Assembly: GCF_024171925.1 (NCBI RefSeq)
Contig: NZ_JAMTCO010000016.1
Coordinates: 1 to 64,000, forward strand
Source: Actinokineospora diospyrosa
Lineage (GTDB): Bacteria > Actinomycetota > Actinomycetes > Mycobacteriales > Pseudonocardiaceae
Length of the DNA stretch: 64,000 nucleotides
Direction: 5' to 3'
Within the stretch, counting starts at the first letter, position 1. Each line of letters opens with the position of its first letter. Both the position numbers and the translations under genes were made by a program. This document shows positions 41,152 to 50,348 of this stretch, piece by piece. Below the pieces are notes generated by a model that was given only the letters and a program-made list of their open reading frames with translations, was not told where the DNA came from and ran no database searches.

Positions 41152-42207
41152 TCACAACTCGATGCGATGCCTGGACTCGCCATCCTCGCCGCTCAAGTGG
41201 ACGGCGCCGTAAGCGCCTTGCCTTGGTAGTAAAGAGATCTCGTACACCCCCGGTTCGATCGGGCCCACGCCGTCGAGTTGGGCGGGCAGCCACGGTCCCG
41301 CACCGTTGAGCCTGATCACGATCGGGAGCGCATCGTTGTGGTCGTCGATGATCGTCAGGCGTGTCGGCTCGGTTGTCAGTGTGATGGCCAGGGACGCCAG
41401 TTCCCCGCCGGTGATCTGATGGGCGAGCACGCCGACGGTGTGCGGGTACTCCGACAATGCGACCACCGCCCCCTGGGCGATCAGCAACGCCCCGCGCGCG
41501 GTCTCGGTTGGGTCGGCCCAGCGCACCGATGCGATCCGTCCGGTCGTCGCCGCGTCAACTGCTGCCAGCGTTGCTGCTGTTGCGTTCCCGCCGGTCACCA
41601 CCGCGTGCGGTAGCAACGGTCCGGCCACCCGCTCCAACAACCGCCGCACGGCCGCCGCCGCGACCTCGCTCGGCGAATCCCGCCACCCGGCGCTGGTCAA
41701 GTCACTGTGCGCGGCGTCGACCAGACGCGCCGTCATACCGTCCACTATGTACACCGCAGCGTCCACAGCGGACGCGCCAACGTCCAGTGCCAGCAACGCC
41801 CCCGCTGGACGCCCTGGCCTGCATTGCGCAGCGGCGACGCATTGCAGGCCGGGGACGAGCCGCGCGTCGGCGAACCCGACCTCGGCGGTCAGCAGCCGGG
41901 TGAACTCCCGGCCGGTCTGGCTCTCCTCCGGCGCGATGACCGCGTCTTCGCCGAACACCGCCCACCGGTCCGGCACCGCGAACACCACGCTCGCGCGGTC
42001 GGGCCGCACGGGGACCAGCCCGGTGAACAGGTCGCCGAGGAACCGGGTCAACCGCCGCGCCGCCGACCGGCTCGACACGTGCTCGGCGATCCCGGTCGCC
42101 GACCCGCTCGACAGCGGCGGGCTCGCGCACTCGTGCACCGACCCGGCCGCGGCGATCTTGGTCCGCGCCGTGCCGAGGTCGATCCCGACCGCCTGGGCGC
42201 CGCTCAT
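41152..42207 (-). CDS. Short Hsp70/actin-like ATPase
   Basis: A 351-residue protein with the actin-fold phosphate loops VGIDLGTARTKIAAAG (residues 6-21) and LLALDVGASAVDAAVYIVD, and the adenosine motif HAVVTGGNATAATLAAVD. The peptide-binding domain of DnaK is absent; instead about 85 beta-rich residues follow. This is not DnaK: no J-protein, GrpE or lid. It overlaps the next gene upstream by four bases (ATGA), so the two products probably act together. Function unknown. Confidence 0.78.
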   Translation of the reverse strand: MSGAQAVGIDLGTARTKIAAAGSVHECASPPLSSGSATGIAEHVSSRSAARRLTRFLGDLFTGLVPVRPDRASVVFAVPDRWAVFGEDAVIAPEESQTGREFTRLLTAEVGFADARLVPGLQCVAAAQCRPGRPAGALLALDVGASAVDAAVYIVDGMTARLVDAAHSDLTSAGWRDSPSEVAAAAVRRLLERVAGPLLPHAVVTGGNATAATLAAVDAATTGRIASVRWADPTETARGALLIAQGAVVALSEYPHTVGVLAHQITGGELASLAITLTTEPTRLTIIDDHNDALPIVIRLNGAGPWLPAQLDGVGPIEPGVYEISLLPRQGAYGAVHLSGEDGESRHRIEL

Positions 42208-43937
42208 CGGTCCTGCGCCACCCGGGTCAGCGGGAACGGCATCGTGGTCGCCGGACCGGCCCGGCCGAGCACGCGGGCCTCGGCGGCCAGCCGGTCGGCG
42301 GTGGCCCAGTCCGCGCGCAGCGGCGTCCGCGGGCTGCTCAGCGCGGCCCAGGTGGCACTGGCTTGCCCGCTCGGCTCGTCGTGCGGGGTCCACCACGGCG
42401 GCTGGTCCCACACCGCGACCCGGTGCACCTCGTCGCGGTCCAAGCTGGTCAGCAGGTCGTTCCAGCGGTGCCGGTTGGGGCAGCTCGGCGCGCGGCCGCG
42501 GCCGAGGTCGGTCGGGTGCGGCGGTCGGCTCCCGAGCAGGACGAGGGTGCGCGGAACCGGTCGCCACGGCAGGCTCGCGGCAGCCCACAACGCGTCTTCA
42601 ACCGGCGCGGCCCACTGCTCCACCACCGGGGTCCCGTGCAGCCCGTCGACGAACTCTCGCGCGAGGTTGAGCGGACCGAACTCTTGCACAGTGAGGACTT
42701 GCTGCGGATCGCGACCTTTGTGGTCGGAGTAGCCGAGCACCGCGATCCGCACCGTCGCGGGGTCGGGGTGCTCGCGCTCGATCGAGTCGAACAGGTCGAG
42801 CGTCAACTCCTGCCGCGTGCGGAACCCGTTACGGCCGAGTTCGATCGCGACGACCAGGTCGACGGCGTGGTCGTGGCGGCGGTAGCGCGGCGGTACCCGC
42901 TCGAGCGAGGCGGGCCAGGTGTCGACCGCCCACTGGTCCGGCTCGGTCCTCGGCTCGACGATCTCCACCTGGCACGGACCGGTCAACCGGACGCGGACCA
43001 CGTGCTGCCGGTCCGGCGTGAGCTCGCACGAGCTGGTGCTGATCGGCGCGCAACGCCACGGCGGCGTGCCCGGCGGCCCAGCGACCACCGCGATCAGCAC
43101 CGACGTGCTCTGCGACGGCGCCCCGATCCGGACGACCGCCTCCTGGCTGTCCAGCGCCGTCGCGCCGCGCGGGAACAGCGGGTGGGTGACCGTGCTCGTG
43201 CGCCCATCCGCCGCGACGTCGATGAGGACCAGGCCGCAGGCGTGGCGCTGGGGGAGGGCCAGGGCGAGGTCGTGGACCAGGTCGTGGTCGACGGCGGGCT
43301 CGTTGCCGCGGACGCGGTGGGTGTTGGGCCGGTCGGCGACCATCGCGTCCGCGGTGCGCCAGCCTGCGAGCCGGTTGAGCACGATCGCGTCCGCAGGCCA
43401 GTCCGGCTCGACGGTGGCGCTACCCGTGGCCAGTGCGAGCCGGGCCTGGTCGTCGTCGGCGGGCAGCCCGAGCGACTGCCAGGTGTGGTGCACGAGGTCG
43501 GTCAACCGGGGACGGCCGAGGTCGTCGGGCTCGAGTTCGGCCTCGGTGATCCCGCCGGGGCCGATGTCGATGATCGTCGCGCCCGTGAGCAGCGCCGGAC
43601 CGATCGCGTCACCGACCGTCCCGAGCTCCTGCCGCCGCCCGGCCGCGGCGTCGACAGCGGCTCTCAAGTCGGATTGTTCCGGCTCCGGCCCACGGGCGCG
43701 CTCGACCATCCGGCCGAACCGGACAGGGTCTCCGGCATCGGGGTACCCCGCGGCGACAGCGGCCGCCGCCAGGTCCCAGGTACGGCAGGCGGCGGCGAAG
43801 GCGGTCTCGAACGAGCGCACGCGTGCCGCTGTCGGCGCCCCCACCCACGGGCCTGCGGACAGCAACCAGCCGCAGCCAGGGCAGTGCGCGCCAACCGGGT
43901 CGGCGCGCTGGCACACCGGGCAGGTCACGCTCGTCAT
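42204..43937 (-). CDS. Zinc-ribbon protein with vWA-like C-terminal domain
   Basis: A 577-residue protein of unknown function. The N-terminus is a zinc ribbon (TCPVCQRADPVGAHCPGCGW, four Cys). A middle region of about 300 residues is not recognised. Residues about 370-520 look like a degenerate von Willebrand A domain (DLVVAIELGRNGF, VRIAVLGYSDHKG, RTLVLLGSRPPHP) lacking a clear DxSxS metal site. Arg/Pro/Trp-rich. It is first in an operon with the Hsp70-like gene, a pairing typical of little-studied chaperone-like or conflict systems. Confidence 0.68.
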   Translation of the reverse strand: MTSVTCPVCQRADPVGAHCPGCGWLLSAGPWVGAPTAARVRSFETAFAAACRTWDLAAAAVAAGYPDAGDPVRFGRMVERARGPEPEQSDLRAAVDAAAGRRQELGTVGDAIGPALLTGATIIDIGPGGITEAELEPDDLGRPRLTDLVHHTWQSLGLPADDDQARLALATGSATVEPDWPADAIVLNRLAGWRTADAMVADRPNTHRVRGNEPAVDHDLVHDLALALPQRHACGLVLIDVAADGRTSTVTHPLFPRGATALDSQEAVVRIGAPSQSTSVLIAVVAGPPGTPPWRCAPISTSSCELTPDRQHVVRVRLTGPCQVEIVEPRTEPDQWAVDTWPASLERVPPRYRRHDHAVDLVVAIELGRNGFRTRQELTLDLFDSIEREHPDPATVRIAVLGYSDHKGRDPQQVLTVQEFGPLNLAREFVDGLHGTPVVEQWAAPVEDALWAAASLPWRPVPRTLVLLGSRPPHPTDLGRGRAPSCPNRHRWNDLLTSLDRDEVHRVAVWDQPPWWTPHDEPSGQASATWAALSSPRTPLRADWATADRLAAEARVLGRAGPATTMPFPLTRVAQDR

Positions 43938-44459
43938 CCGCGTTTTCCCTTGCTCGTCGAAATGCTCACCGCGGCCGCCGTGATCGTCGTCCTGTTGTGG
44001 TAGTCACCGAACCACCGGGACGCGTTACAAGCGCGATTTTCGGCCAATCCCCCGGTGAACTCGGGGTAACCGGAAATAGGACAACATTTCCCCACGCTCC
44101 CGATTCCGACCGTCGTACACCTTCCCGTCGACCAGGTGTCACTGAATCCAGTCACCATCAGGCGATGCGCACCGGCCACCGGCTCCGGCGCGCCGCCCAG
44201 CGCGCCGCATCGGATTCACTGGCCAAGGGGGTGGCAGATGCCTAAGAAGTGGTCCGACAGCTCCGGACCTGACCCGTACTCGGTTGCCGCTGATTTGCTT
44301 TGTAGTCACCCATCAGCTTTCCCGGTCGATTCTCACCCGCCTCGCGGCCCCTCGTGCGCCCGCGCCCCTTGCCTGCCCCCAGATCCGACAGACACACGCG
44401 CGCGTGTAAGCGACGCCGGGTAGGGCTACCGGCGTCGTGGCGGGTTGGCGAGGGGTGGG
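43938..44459. other. Gap with possible small ORF
   Basis: Upstream region of the zinc-ribbon gene. A 61-codon open frame from ATG 44238 to 44423 (starting MPKKWSDSSGPDPYSV) has AAGGGGGTGG just before it but a Pro-rich, low-complexity tail and no known relative. I do not call it a gene with confidence. Confidence 0.35.
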
Positions 44460-44750
44460 TTAGGTGGGCTGGAGGATCGTCTCGATCTGGGCCGCCAGGG
44501 CGGCGTCCTGGGCGGTGATGCCGTTCGCTGAGTGGGTGGTGCAGCGGAAGGTCACCTTGTTCCACCGGATGTCGATGTCCGGGTGGTGGTCGGCGGCCTC
44601 GGCGATCTCGGCGACCCGGTTGACCACCGCGATGGCCTGGGTGAAGTCCGCCAGTTCGGCGACCCGGACGAGGCCGCCCTCGTTGAGGCGCCAGCGGGGG
44701 AGGGTGCCCAGGGTCTTGCCGATTTCCTGGTCGCTCAGCAGTTCAGCCAT
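44460..44750 (-). CDS. Pterin-4a-carbinolamine dehydratase
   Basis: A 96-residue PhhB/DCoH-like enzyme that dehydrates 4a-hydroxytetrahydropterin. It shows the conserved EAADHHPDIDIRWNKVTFRC (active-site His pair) and the C-terminal helix ITAQDAALAAQIE. ATG 44750 gives the normal length; ATG 44759 is possible. It diverges from the TPP riboswitch and has no apparent link to thiamine. Confidence 0.9.
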   Translation of the reverse strand: MAELLSDQEIGKTLGTLPRWRLNEGGLVRVAELADFTQAIAVVNRVAEIAEAADHHPDIDIRWNKVTFRCTTHSANGITAQDAALAAQIETILQPT

Positions 44751-44792
44751 GGTCTCCATCCTCGCCTGAACGGCAGGCGTACGCTCATCGCG

Positions 44793-44881
44793 CCACGGGA
44801 GTCCGGATGTCGGGCTGAGAGGGGGGCGCGCAGCCCCCGACCGTCCACACCTGATCGGGGTCATGCCCGCGCAGGGAGGTG
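44793..44881 (+). promoter_or_regulatory. TPP riboswitch (THI element)
   Basis: The conserved aptamer strings are in order and correctly spaced: CGGGCTGAGAGGG (44811-44823), ACACCTGATCGGGGTCATGC (44847-44866) and GCGCAGGGAGG. The outer helix CCAC/GGTG (44793-44796 with 44878-44881) encloses the domain. It lies 32 bases before the thiB start, so when thiamine pyrophosphate is high it should shut down the thiBPQ transporter, probably by hiding the ribosome site. Confidence 0.95.
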
Positions 44882-44913
44882 CTCGTGGCGCGCACGCCCG
44901 AGGAAGGACATCC

Positions 44914-45945
44914 ATGCGTCGTCTCAGTCTCCTGTTGGTGGTCGTTGCGACCTTGGCCGCGGGTTGCACCAGCAGCACTCAGAGCAGTGGCGAGCGCACC
45001 GTTGTCCTGGTCACCCACGACTCCTTCACCGTCGAGCAATCCGTGCTGGACCGCTTCCGCGCCGACACCGGGATCAAGGTCGACGTGCGCAAGAGCGGGG
45101 ACGCCGGGGCGTTGACGACGCAGCTGGTGCTCACGAAGGCGGCGCCGATCGGGGATGTCGCGTTCGGGGTGGACAACACGTTCGCGTCCCGGGCGTTGTC
45201 GGAGGGGGTGTTCGCCGAGTACCGGCCCGCCGACGCCGACAAGGGGCCGCAGAAGTTCGCGGTGGACGGGCTGAACCGGCTCACCGCGGTGGACGTCGGG
45301 GACGTGTGCGTCAACGTCGACCTCGCCGCGCTCGCCGGGCGCGAACTGGCCACGCCGACCAGTTTCGAGGACCTCGCCGACCCGCGCTACAAGGACCTGC
45401 TGGTCATCGAGGACCCGTCGACCAGTTCGCCCGGTCTCGCCTTCCTGATGGCCACCGTCGCCCACTACGGCACCAAGGACTGGCCCAACTACTGGACGCG
45501 CCTCAAGGACAACGGCGTGAAGGTCGTCGCGGGCTGGGAAGAGGCCTACACGCAAGAGTTCTCCGGGTCTTCCGGCAAGGGCCCGCGCCCGCTCGTCGTC
45601 TCCTACGCCTCCTCCCCGTCCGCCGAGATCGGGACCGACGGCAAGCCGAAGACCGCGGCCGTGCTGGACACCTGCTTCCGGCAGGTCGAGTACGCCGGTG
45701 TGCTCAACGGTGCGAAGAACCAGGACGACGCGCGCAAGGTCGTCGACTTCCTGATCTCGGAGACCTTCCAGAAGACCGTAGCCGAGTCCATGTACGTCTA
45801 CCCGGTGCGCGACGGCGTCGCGTTGCCCGAGGCGTGGCAGAAGGCCTCGCCGCGGCCGGAGACCTCCGCGTCGTTGCCCCCCGAGGACATCCAGGCCAAC
45901 CGGGAGCGGTGGATCGAGCAGTGGCGCACGGCCGTCCGGGGCTGA
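44914..45945 (+). CDS. thiB: Thiamine ABC transporter substrate-binding lipoprotein
   Basis: A 343-residue periplasmic-binding protein with lipobox LAAGC, ending its signal about residue 18. The mature part has the ThiB-type core, with VVLVTHDSFTVEQSVLDRF at the start of lobe 1, GDVAFGVDNTFASRAL, and VIEDPSTSSPGLAFLM. It collects thiamine at the cell surface. GAGGAAGG precedes the ATG. First gene after the TPP riboswitch; overlaps thiP by 25 bases. Confidence 0.94.
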   Translation: MRRLSLLLVVVATLAAGCTSSTQSSGERTVVLVTHDSFTVEQSVLDRFRADTGIKVDVRKSGDAGALTTQLVLTKAAPIGDVAFGVDNTFASRALSEGVFAEYRPADADKGPQKFAVDGLNRLTAVDVGDVCVNVDLAALAGRELATPTSFEDLADPRYKDLLVIEDPSTSSPGLAFLMATVAHYGTKDWPNYWTRLKDNGVKVVAGWEEAYTQEFSGSSGKGPRPLVVSYASSPSAEIGTDGKPKTAAVLDTCFRQVEYAGVLNGAKNQDDARKVVDFLISETFQKTVAESMYVYPVRDGVALPEAWQKASPRPETSASLPPEDIQANRERWIEQWRTAVRG

Positions 45946-47507
45946 CCGGGCCGCTCGCCGCCGCCGCGCTGCCGCTGGGGTTCCTCGCGGTGTTCTTCCT
46001 CTGGCCGGTGGCGGCGATCGTCCGGCTCGGCTTGGGTCCAGGTCTCGGCGCGGTACTGACGGCGCCGAGGACCTGGGAGGTCGTCGGTTTCACCCTCGGG
46101 CAGGCCGCGGCGGCGACGGCGGTCGCGGTGGTCACCGGGCTGCCGGTGGCCTTCCTGCTCGCGCGGACCTCCTTGCGCGGCAACGGTTTCGTCCGCGCCG
46201 CTGTGATGGTCCCGTTCGTGCTGCCGACGGTGGTCGTCGGGCTGGCGTTCCGGTCGCTGTTCGGCGAGGGCGGCCCGCTGGCGATCGTCCTGGCGAACGC
46301 GTTCTTCAACGTCGCCGTGGTCGCCCGCACCGTCGCCGCCCTGTGGTCGCATGTGGACAGACGAGCCGAGGACGCGGCCCGCTCGCTCGGCGCGTCCCGG
46401 TTGCGGACCTTCACCTCGGTCACCCTGCCGGTGCTGCGGCCCGCGATCTCGTCTGCGGCCGCCGTGGTGTTCCTGTTCTGCGCCACCAGTTTCGGCGTGG
46501 TCCTGCTCCTCGGCGGCGGTGAGTACGCCACGTTGGAGACCGAGATCTACCTGCGCACGGTGCAGCTGTTCGACCTCACCGGTGCCGCCGCGTTGTCGTT
46601 GTTGCAGATCGCCTCGGTCGTTGCCGTGCTCGTGCTCGGGGCCTTCCTGCGCCGCAGGTCGACCGCGCTGCGGCTGCGCGGCCGGGCGGACACCACCCGG
46701 CGACCCGCAGGCGGCGAGTGGGCAGTCGTTGCGGCCGCCTACCTCGTTGTGCTCGCCCTGCTCGTGCCGATCGCATCGTTGGTCGCGAAGTCGTTCGAAT
46801 CCGGGCTCGACGGCTACCGAGCCCTCGGCGGCACCGGTTTCCGCGGATCGCTGCAGGTCACCGGCTGGGACGCGGTGCTCAACTCGCTGCGAGCCGCAAC
46901 GGATGCGACCGTGCTGGCTCTGGTGCTCGGCGGCATCTCCTGCATCGCACTTGTCACCCTCGGCCGCAGCAGAGCCCGCCCGAGCCTCGTCGAGGGCATC
47001 GACACCGCACTGATGCTCCCGCTCGGCGTCTCCGCGGTCACCGTCGGCTTCGGGTACCTGATCACCCTGCACCTGCTCCCTGGCGACCTCCGCACCTCAC
47101 CGCTGCTCGTCCCGCTGGCCCAAGCGCTCGTGGTGACCCCACTGGTCATCCGCACCCTGCTGCCCGTGCTGCGCTCCATCGACACCCGCCTGCGCCAGGC
47201 CGCGGCCACCCTCGGCGCCACCCCGCTGCGGGTCTGGCGCGAGGTCGACCTCCCGCTGGCCGCCCGCTCGCTCGTCGCCGCGACCGCCTTCGCCTACGCG
47301 GTGGCCCTCGGCGAGTTCGGCGCGACCAGCTTCCTCGCCCGACCCGAGTCGGCGACCCTGCCGGTCGTCATCGGCAGGCTCGTCGCCCGCCCCGGCGAGC
47401 TCAACAACCAGATGGCCTACGCCTGTTGCACCCTGTTGATGCTGGTCACGGTAGCGATCGTGATCGTCGTCGACCGGCTGCGCGTCGGCACAGTAGGGGA
47501 GTTCTGA
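45921..47507 (+). CDS. thiP: Thiamine ABC transporter permease
   Basis: A 528-residue double permease with about twelve helices and two EAA loops (EDAARSLGASRLRTFTSVTLP and the second at LRQAAATLGATPLRVWREVDLP). The fused two-half arrangement is the ThiP/FbpB type. GTG 45921 is the start supported by the overlap with thiB; the longer in-frame extension upstream is not coding in that frame. Confidence 0.92.
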   Translation: MAHGRPGLTGPLAAAALPLGFLAVFFLWPVAAIVRLGLGPGLGAVLTAPRTWEVVGFTLGQAAAATAVAVVTGLPVAFLLARTSLRGNGFVRAAVMVPFVLPTVVVGLAFRSLFGEGGPLAIVLANAFFNVAVVARTVAALWSHVDRRAEDAARSLGASRLRTFTSVTLPVLRPAISSAAAVVFLFCATSFGVVLLLGGGEYATLETEIYLRTVQLFDLTGAAALSLLQIASVVAVLVLGAFLRRRSTALRLRGRADTTRRPAGGEWAVVAAAYLVVLALLVPIASLVAKSFESGLDGYRALGGTGFRGSLQVTGWDAVLNSLRAATDATVLALVLGGISCIALVTLGRSRARPSLVEGIDTALMLPLGVSAVTVGFGYLITLHLLPGDLRTSPLLVPLAQALVVTPLVIRTLLPVLRSIDTRLRQAAATLGATPLRVWREVDLPLAARSLVAATAFAYAVALGEFGATSFLARPESATLPVVIGRLVARPGELNNQMAYACCTLLMLVTVAIVIVVDRLRVGTVGEF

Positions 47508-47509
47508 CG

Positions 47510-48508
47510 ATGCTCCAGATCACCGACCTGACCGTGCGCTACGGCCGCCAGACCGCGGTCGACGCGGTGGACCTGCGGATCGCCGACGGGGAGGTGCTCG
47601 CCCTGCTCGGTCCGTCCGGCTGCGGCAAGTCCACCCTCCTGCGCGCGGTCGCGGGCCTGGAACCGGCGGACGGCGCGATCTCCTGGGACGGCGCGGACCT
47701 CAGCGGTGTCCCGGTGCACCGGCGCGGGTTCGGCCTGGTCTTCCAAGACGGCCAGCTCTTCCCGCACCGCAACGTCGCGGACAATGTCGCGTTCGGCCTG
47801 CGCATGGCAGGCGCCGCCCGCCCCGAGCGGGATCGACGTGTCGATGAGTTGCTGGACCTAGTGGGTCTCTCCGGCTTCGGCGCAAGAAGGGTCACCGAGC
47901 TCTCTGGAGGCGAGCAGCAGCGGGTAGCTCTAGCCCGAGCTCTTGCCCCTAGACCCCGCCTGCTGCTCCTTGACGAACCACTGTCCGCCTTGGACCGGTC
48001 CCTACGCGAACACCTCGCCATAGACCTGTCCCGCTTGCTAAGAGACTCCAAGACCACTGCCTTGGTAGTCACCCACGACCACGACGAAGCCTTCACCCTG
48101 GCCGACCGGGTAGCCGTTATGCGGTCAGGCAGGATCGTTCAAACCGGCAACCCGGACCAGGTCTGGCGACACCCCACTGACGAAGACACCGCAAGGTTCC
48201 TGGGCTGCAGCACGTTCATAGACGCACCTGCGAAGGACGGGGTCGTCCAGACAGACTTCGGTCCTATAGCCCTCAACGTGCCGGATGGGACTACGCATCT
48301 AGGCCTAAGGCCGTCAGCGCTAAGAGTCGGCCCAGGTCCGATCTCCGGACTAGCGCAAGCAGTCGTGCACCGCCGCGACCACGTGCGCGTCACGGTGAAG
48401 ACGGGCGACCAAGAGGTCGACGCGGTGGCTGGAGTCACCACCGCGCCATCCCCCGGAGAGCAGATCCACCTCGAGCTCGACCCTGACGGCGTTGCCGTCG
48501 TCGGATAG
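47510..48508 (+). CDS. thiQ: Thiamine ABC transporter ATPase
   Basis: A 332-residue ATPase with Walker A GPSGCGKST, signature LSGGEQQRVALARAL, Walker B LLLLDEPLSALD and the H-loop THDHDEAF. A C-terminal TOBE-like domain (about 245-330) is longer than in E. coli ThiQ. It begins three bases after thiP ends and completes the TPP-controlled operon. Confidence 0.93.
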   Translation: MLQITDLTVRYGRQTAVDAVDLRIADGEVLALLGPSGCGKSTLLRAVAGLEPADGAISWDGADLSGVPVHRRGFGLVFQDGQLFPHRNVADNVAFGLRMAGAARPERDRRVDELLDLVGLSGFGARRVTELSGGEQQRVALARALAPRPRLLLLDEPLSALDRSLREHLAIDLSRLLRDSKTTALVVTHDHDEAFTLADRVAVMRSGRIVQTGNPDQVWRHPTDEDTARFLGCSTFIDAPAKDGVVQTDFGPIALNVPDGTTHLGLRPSALRVGPGPISGLAQAVVHRRDHVRVTVKTGDQEVDAVAGVTTAPSPGEQIHLELDPDGVAVVG

Positions 48509-48516
48509 AGCCACCA

Positions 48517-49353
48517 TCATCCGTCCCGCGTAAGCATCCGGCTGTACGCGATAGACCCGCCGATCACCAGGTAGCACAAGGCGCGCAAGCCGCCCTCGAC
48601 CAGCGGACCCCACTCGATCGGATCCCGGACGACCTCCGAGACCGCGTCCCAACTGGTCGTCACCAGCACCGGGTCCAGCCAGTCCAGCGCCGGGATCGCC
48701 GCGAGCACCCCCGACACGATCACCAGGCCCAGGCTCACCACGACCACGATCAGCGGGTGCTCGGTGAACGCTGACACCGCCAGCGCGACCGCGGCAAGCG
48801 CCCACACCTGCAGCGTCACGTACAGCGCCGTGATCAGCACCCGGCCGAGCGCGTCCAGGAACGGCAGCGAGGTCCCCGACGCGGTCAGCATCCCGTCGCC
48901 GCCCAGCAGCAGCACCCCCGAGATGATGCCGGTCAGCGCCATCAGCAGGACCGCGATCAGGGTCACCGACGCCACCCCGAACGCCTTGACCGCCAGCAGC
49001 CGACCCCGCCCCACCGGGGCCATCAGCATGCCGCGCAGCGTCCCGTGCGCCGATTCCCCGGCCAGCGCGTCCGCGGCCAGCATCGCGCCGGTCAGCGGCA
49101 GCAGCATGGCCATCGCGATGGACAGCGCGAAGATCGGCAGCAGCATCCCGTTGCCGATGACCAGCGCCGCCAGCCCCTCGGCGCCGCCCTCCTCGCCGTT
49201 GGCGGTCGCGATCGCGATGCCGATCCCCATCAGCACCGGCACCAGGGCCAGCAAGCCGAGCCCGATCAGCGTCCGCGGCCTGCGCAGCACCATCCGCAGT
49301 TCCGAGCGCAGCACCCGCGTGATCGGTGCCCGGCGCACCACCAGCGTGCTCAT
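48517..49353 (-). CDS. ABC-2 type transporter permease
   Basis: A 278-residue protein with six predicted helices (e.g. LIGLGLLALVPVLMGIGIAI and VWALAAVALAVSAFTEHPLI). The first cytoplasmic region resembles NatB/BcrB-type permeases. It overlaps the ATPase gene by four bases. Substrate unknown; encoded with a LolA-like protein and a two-component system, suggesting export of an envelope-active compound or bacteriocin-type defence. Confidence 0.88.
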   Translation of the reverse strand: MSTLVVRRAPITRVLRSELRMVLRRPRTLIGLGLLALVPVLMGIGIAIATANGEEGGAEGLAALVIGNGMLLPIFALSIAMAMLLPLTGAMLAADALAGESAHGTLRGMLMAPVGRGRLLAVKAFGVASVTLIAVLLMALTGIISGVLLLGGDGMLTASGTSLPFLDALGRVLITALYVTLQVWALAAVALAVSAFTEHPLIVVVVSLGLVIVSGVLAAIPALDWLDPVLVTTSWDAVSEVVRDPIEWGPLVEGGLRALCYLVIGGSIAYSRMLTRDG

Positions 49354-50348
49354 CGGGCCTCCTCCGTGATCAACGTGTCCAGCTCGGCCAGATCGGCTGC
49401 CGAGGATGCCTCGGTCAACCGGGCGAACAGGTCTTCCAGACCGGTCCGCTGCTTGCGGACCTCGTACACCGGCACCCCGGCTCGCACTAGTACCTCCACC
49501 ACCGCAGGCGCCGTAGTGGCAGTTAGATCTACCCGCACCCCCTCCGGCGTGGGTCGCGCAGGCACTCGCTGGTCTCGCAGCGCGTCTACCGCAGCCGTGG
49601 CCTCTGGTGTCGTCACCAGCAAACTCGCACTACCGGCCTCTAGAAGCGCCGAAAGTTCCCCCTGTGCCACGACTGTTCCCTGGTTGAGCACCGCGACGTG
49701 CGTGCAGGTCGCCTCAACCTCGGCGAGCAAGTGCGAGGACACCAGCACAGTTGTCCCTGCCGCGTGCAGGTCCGCGATGATCGTGCGGATCTCGCGAGTA
49801 CCGGCCGGGTCCAAGCCATTGGTCGGCTCGTCGAGTACTACGAACTTGCGCGGTACTAGAAGCGCCGCAGCCAGACCCAGCCGCTGCTTCATACCCAGCG
49901 AGTACCCCCGGAACCGCCGCCCAGCAGCCGCAGTTAGCCCTACCCGCTCGATCGCCGTCCCCACGGCGTTAGGGATGTCCGCGGTGGCCAGCAGGGGCTC
50001 TGCCGCACCGAACCGCAGCAGGTTCTCCCGCCCGGAGAGGAAGGGATAGAACCCAGGCCCCTCCACCAGCGCCCCCACCTCGGGCAGCGCCTTAGCCGCC
50101 CCGTCCGGCATCTTCTGGCCGAGTAGCTCTACCTCACCCGCGGTAGGCGTAACCAGGCCGAGCAGCATCCGGATGGTTGTCGTCTTGCCTGATCCGTTGG
50201 GGCCGAGCATCCCCAGCACCGCACCCGTAGGGACCTCTAGGTCGACGTTGTCGACGGCGACTGTCCCCCGGTAGACCTTCCGCAGGCCTTTGGTGCGGGC
50301 GGCCGCGGTACCCACCGCGGCCGCCCCCTGCTCGGTCAAGCCGCTCAC
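49350..50348 (-). CDS. ABC transporter ATPase (BcrA/DrrA-like)
   Basis: A 332-residue ATPase with Walker A GPNGSGKTTTIRM, signature YSLGMKQRLGLA, Walker B FVVLDEPTNGLDP and switch SSHLL, the BcrA/CcmA-like form. The C-terminal 90 residues carry a DUF4162-like domain. It overlaps both neighbours by four bases, so LolA-like, ATPase and permease genes form a coupled operon. Confidence 0.93.
   Translation of the reverse strand: MSGLTEQGAAAVGTAAARTKGLRKVYRGTVAVDNVDLEVPTGAVLGMLGPNGSGKTTTIRMLLGLVTPTAGEVELLGQKMPDGAAKALPEVGALVEGPGFYPFLSGRENLLRFGAAEPLLATADIPNAVGTAIERVGLTAAAGRRFRGYSLGMKQRLGLAAALLVPRKFVVLDEPTNGLDPAGTREIRTIIADLHAAGTTVLVSSHLLAEVEATCTHVAVLNQGTVVAQGELSALLEAGSASLLVTTPEATAAVDALRDQRVPARPTPEGVRVDLTATTAPAVVEVLVRAGVPVYEVRKQRTGLEDLFARLTEASSAADLAELDTLITEEAR

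Noticed and set aside
41152..42207. Calling the protein DnaK
   Set aside because: It lacks the peptide-binding and lid domains and DnaJ/GrpE neighbours; only the actin-like ATPase motifs are shared.
44136..44423. A 95-codon frame upstream of the pterin dehydratase
   Set aside because: The upstream part has no start signal; only the shorter ATG 44238 version has a ribosome site, and its tail is low complexity, so it is noted but not called.
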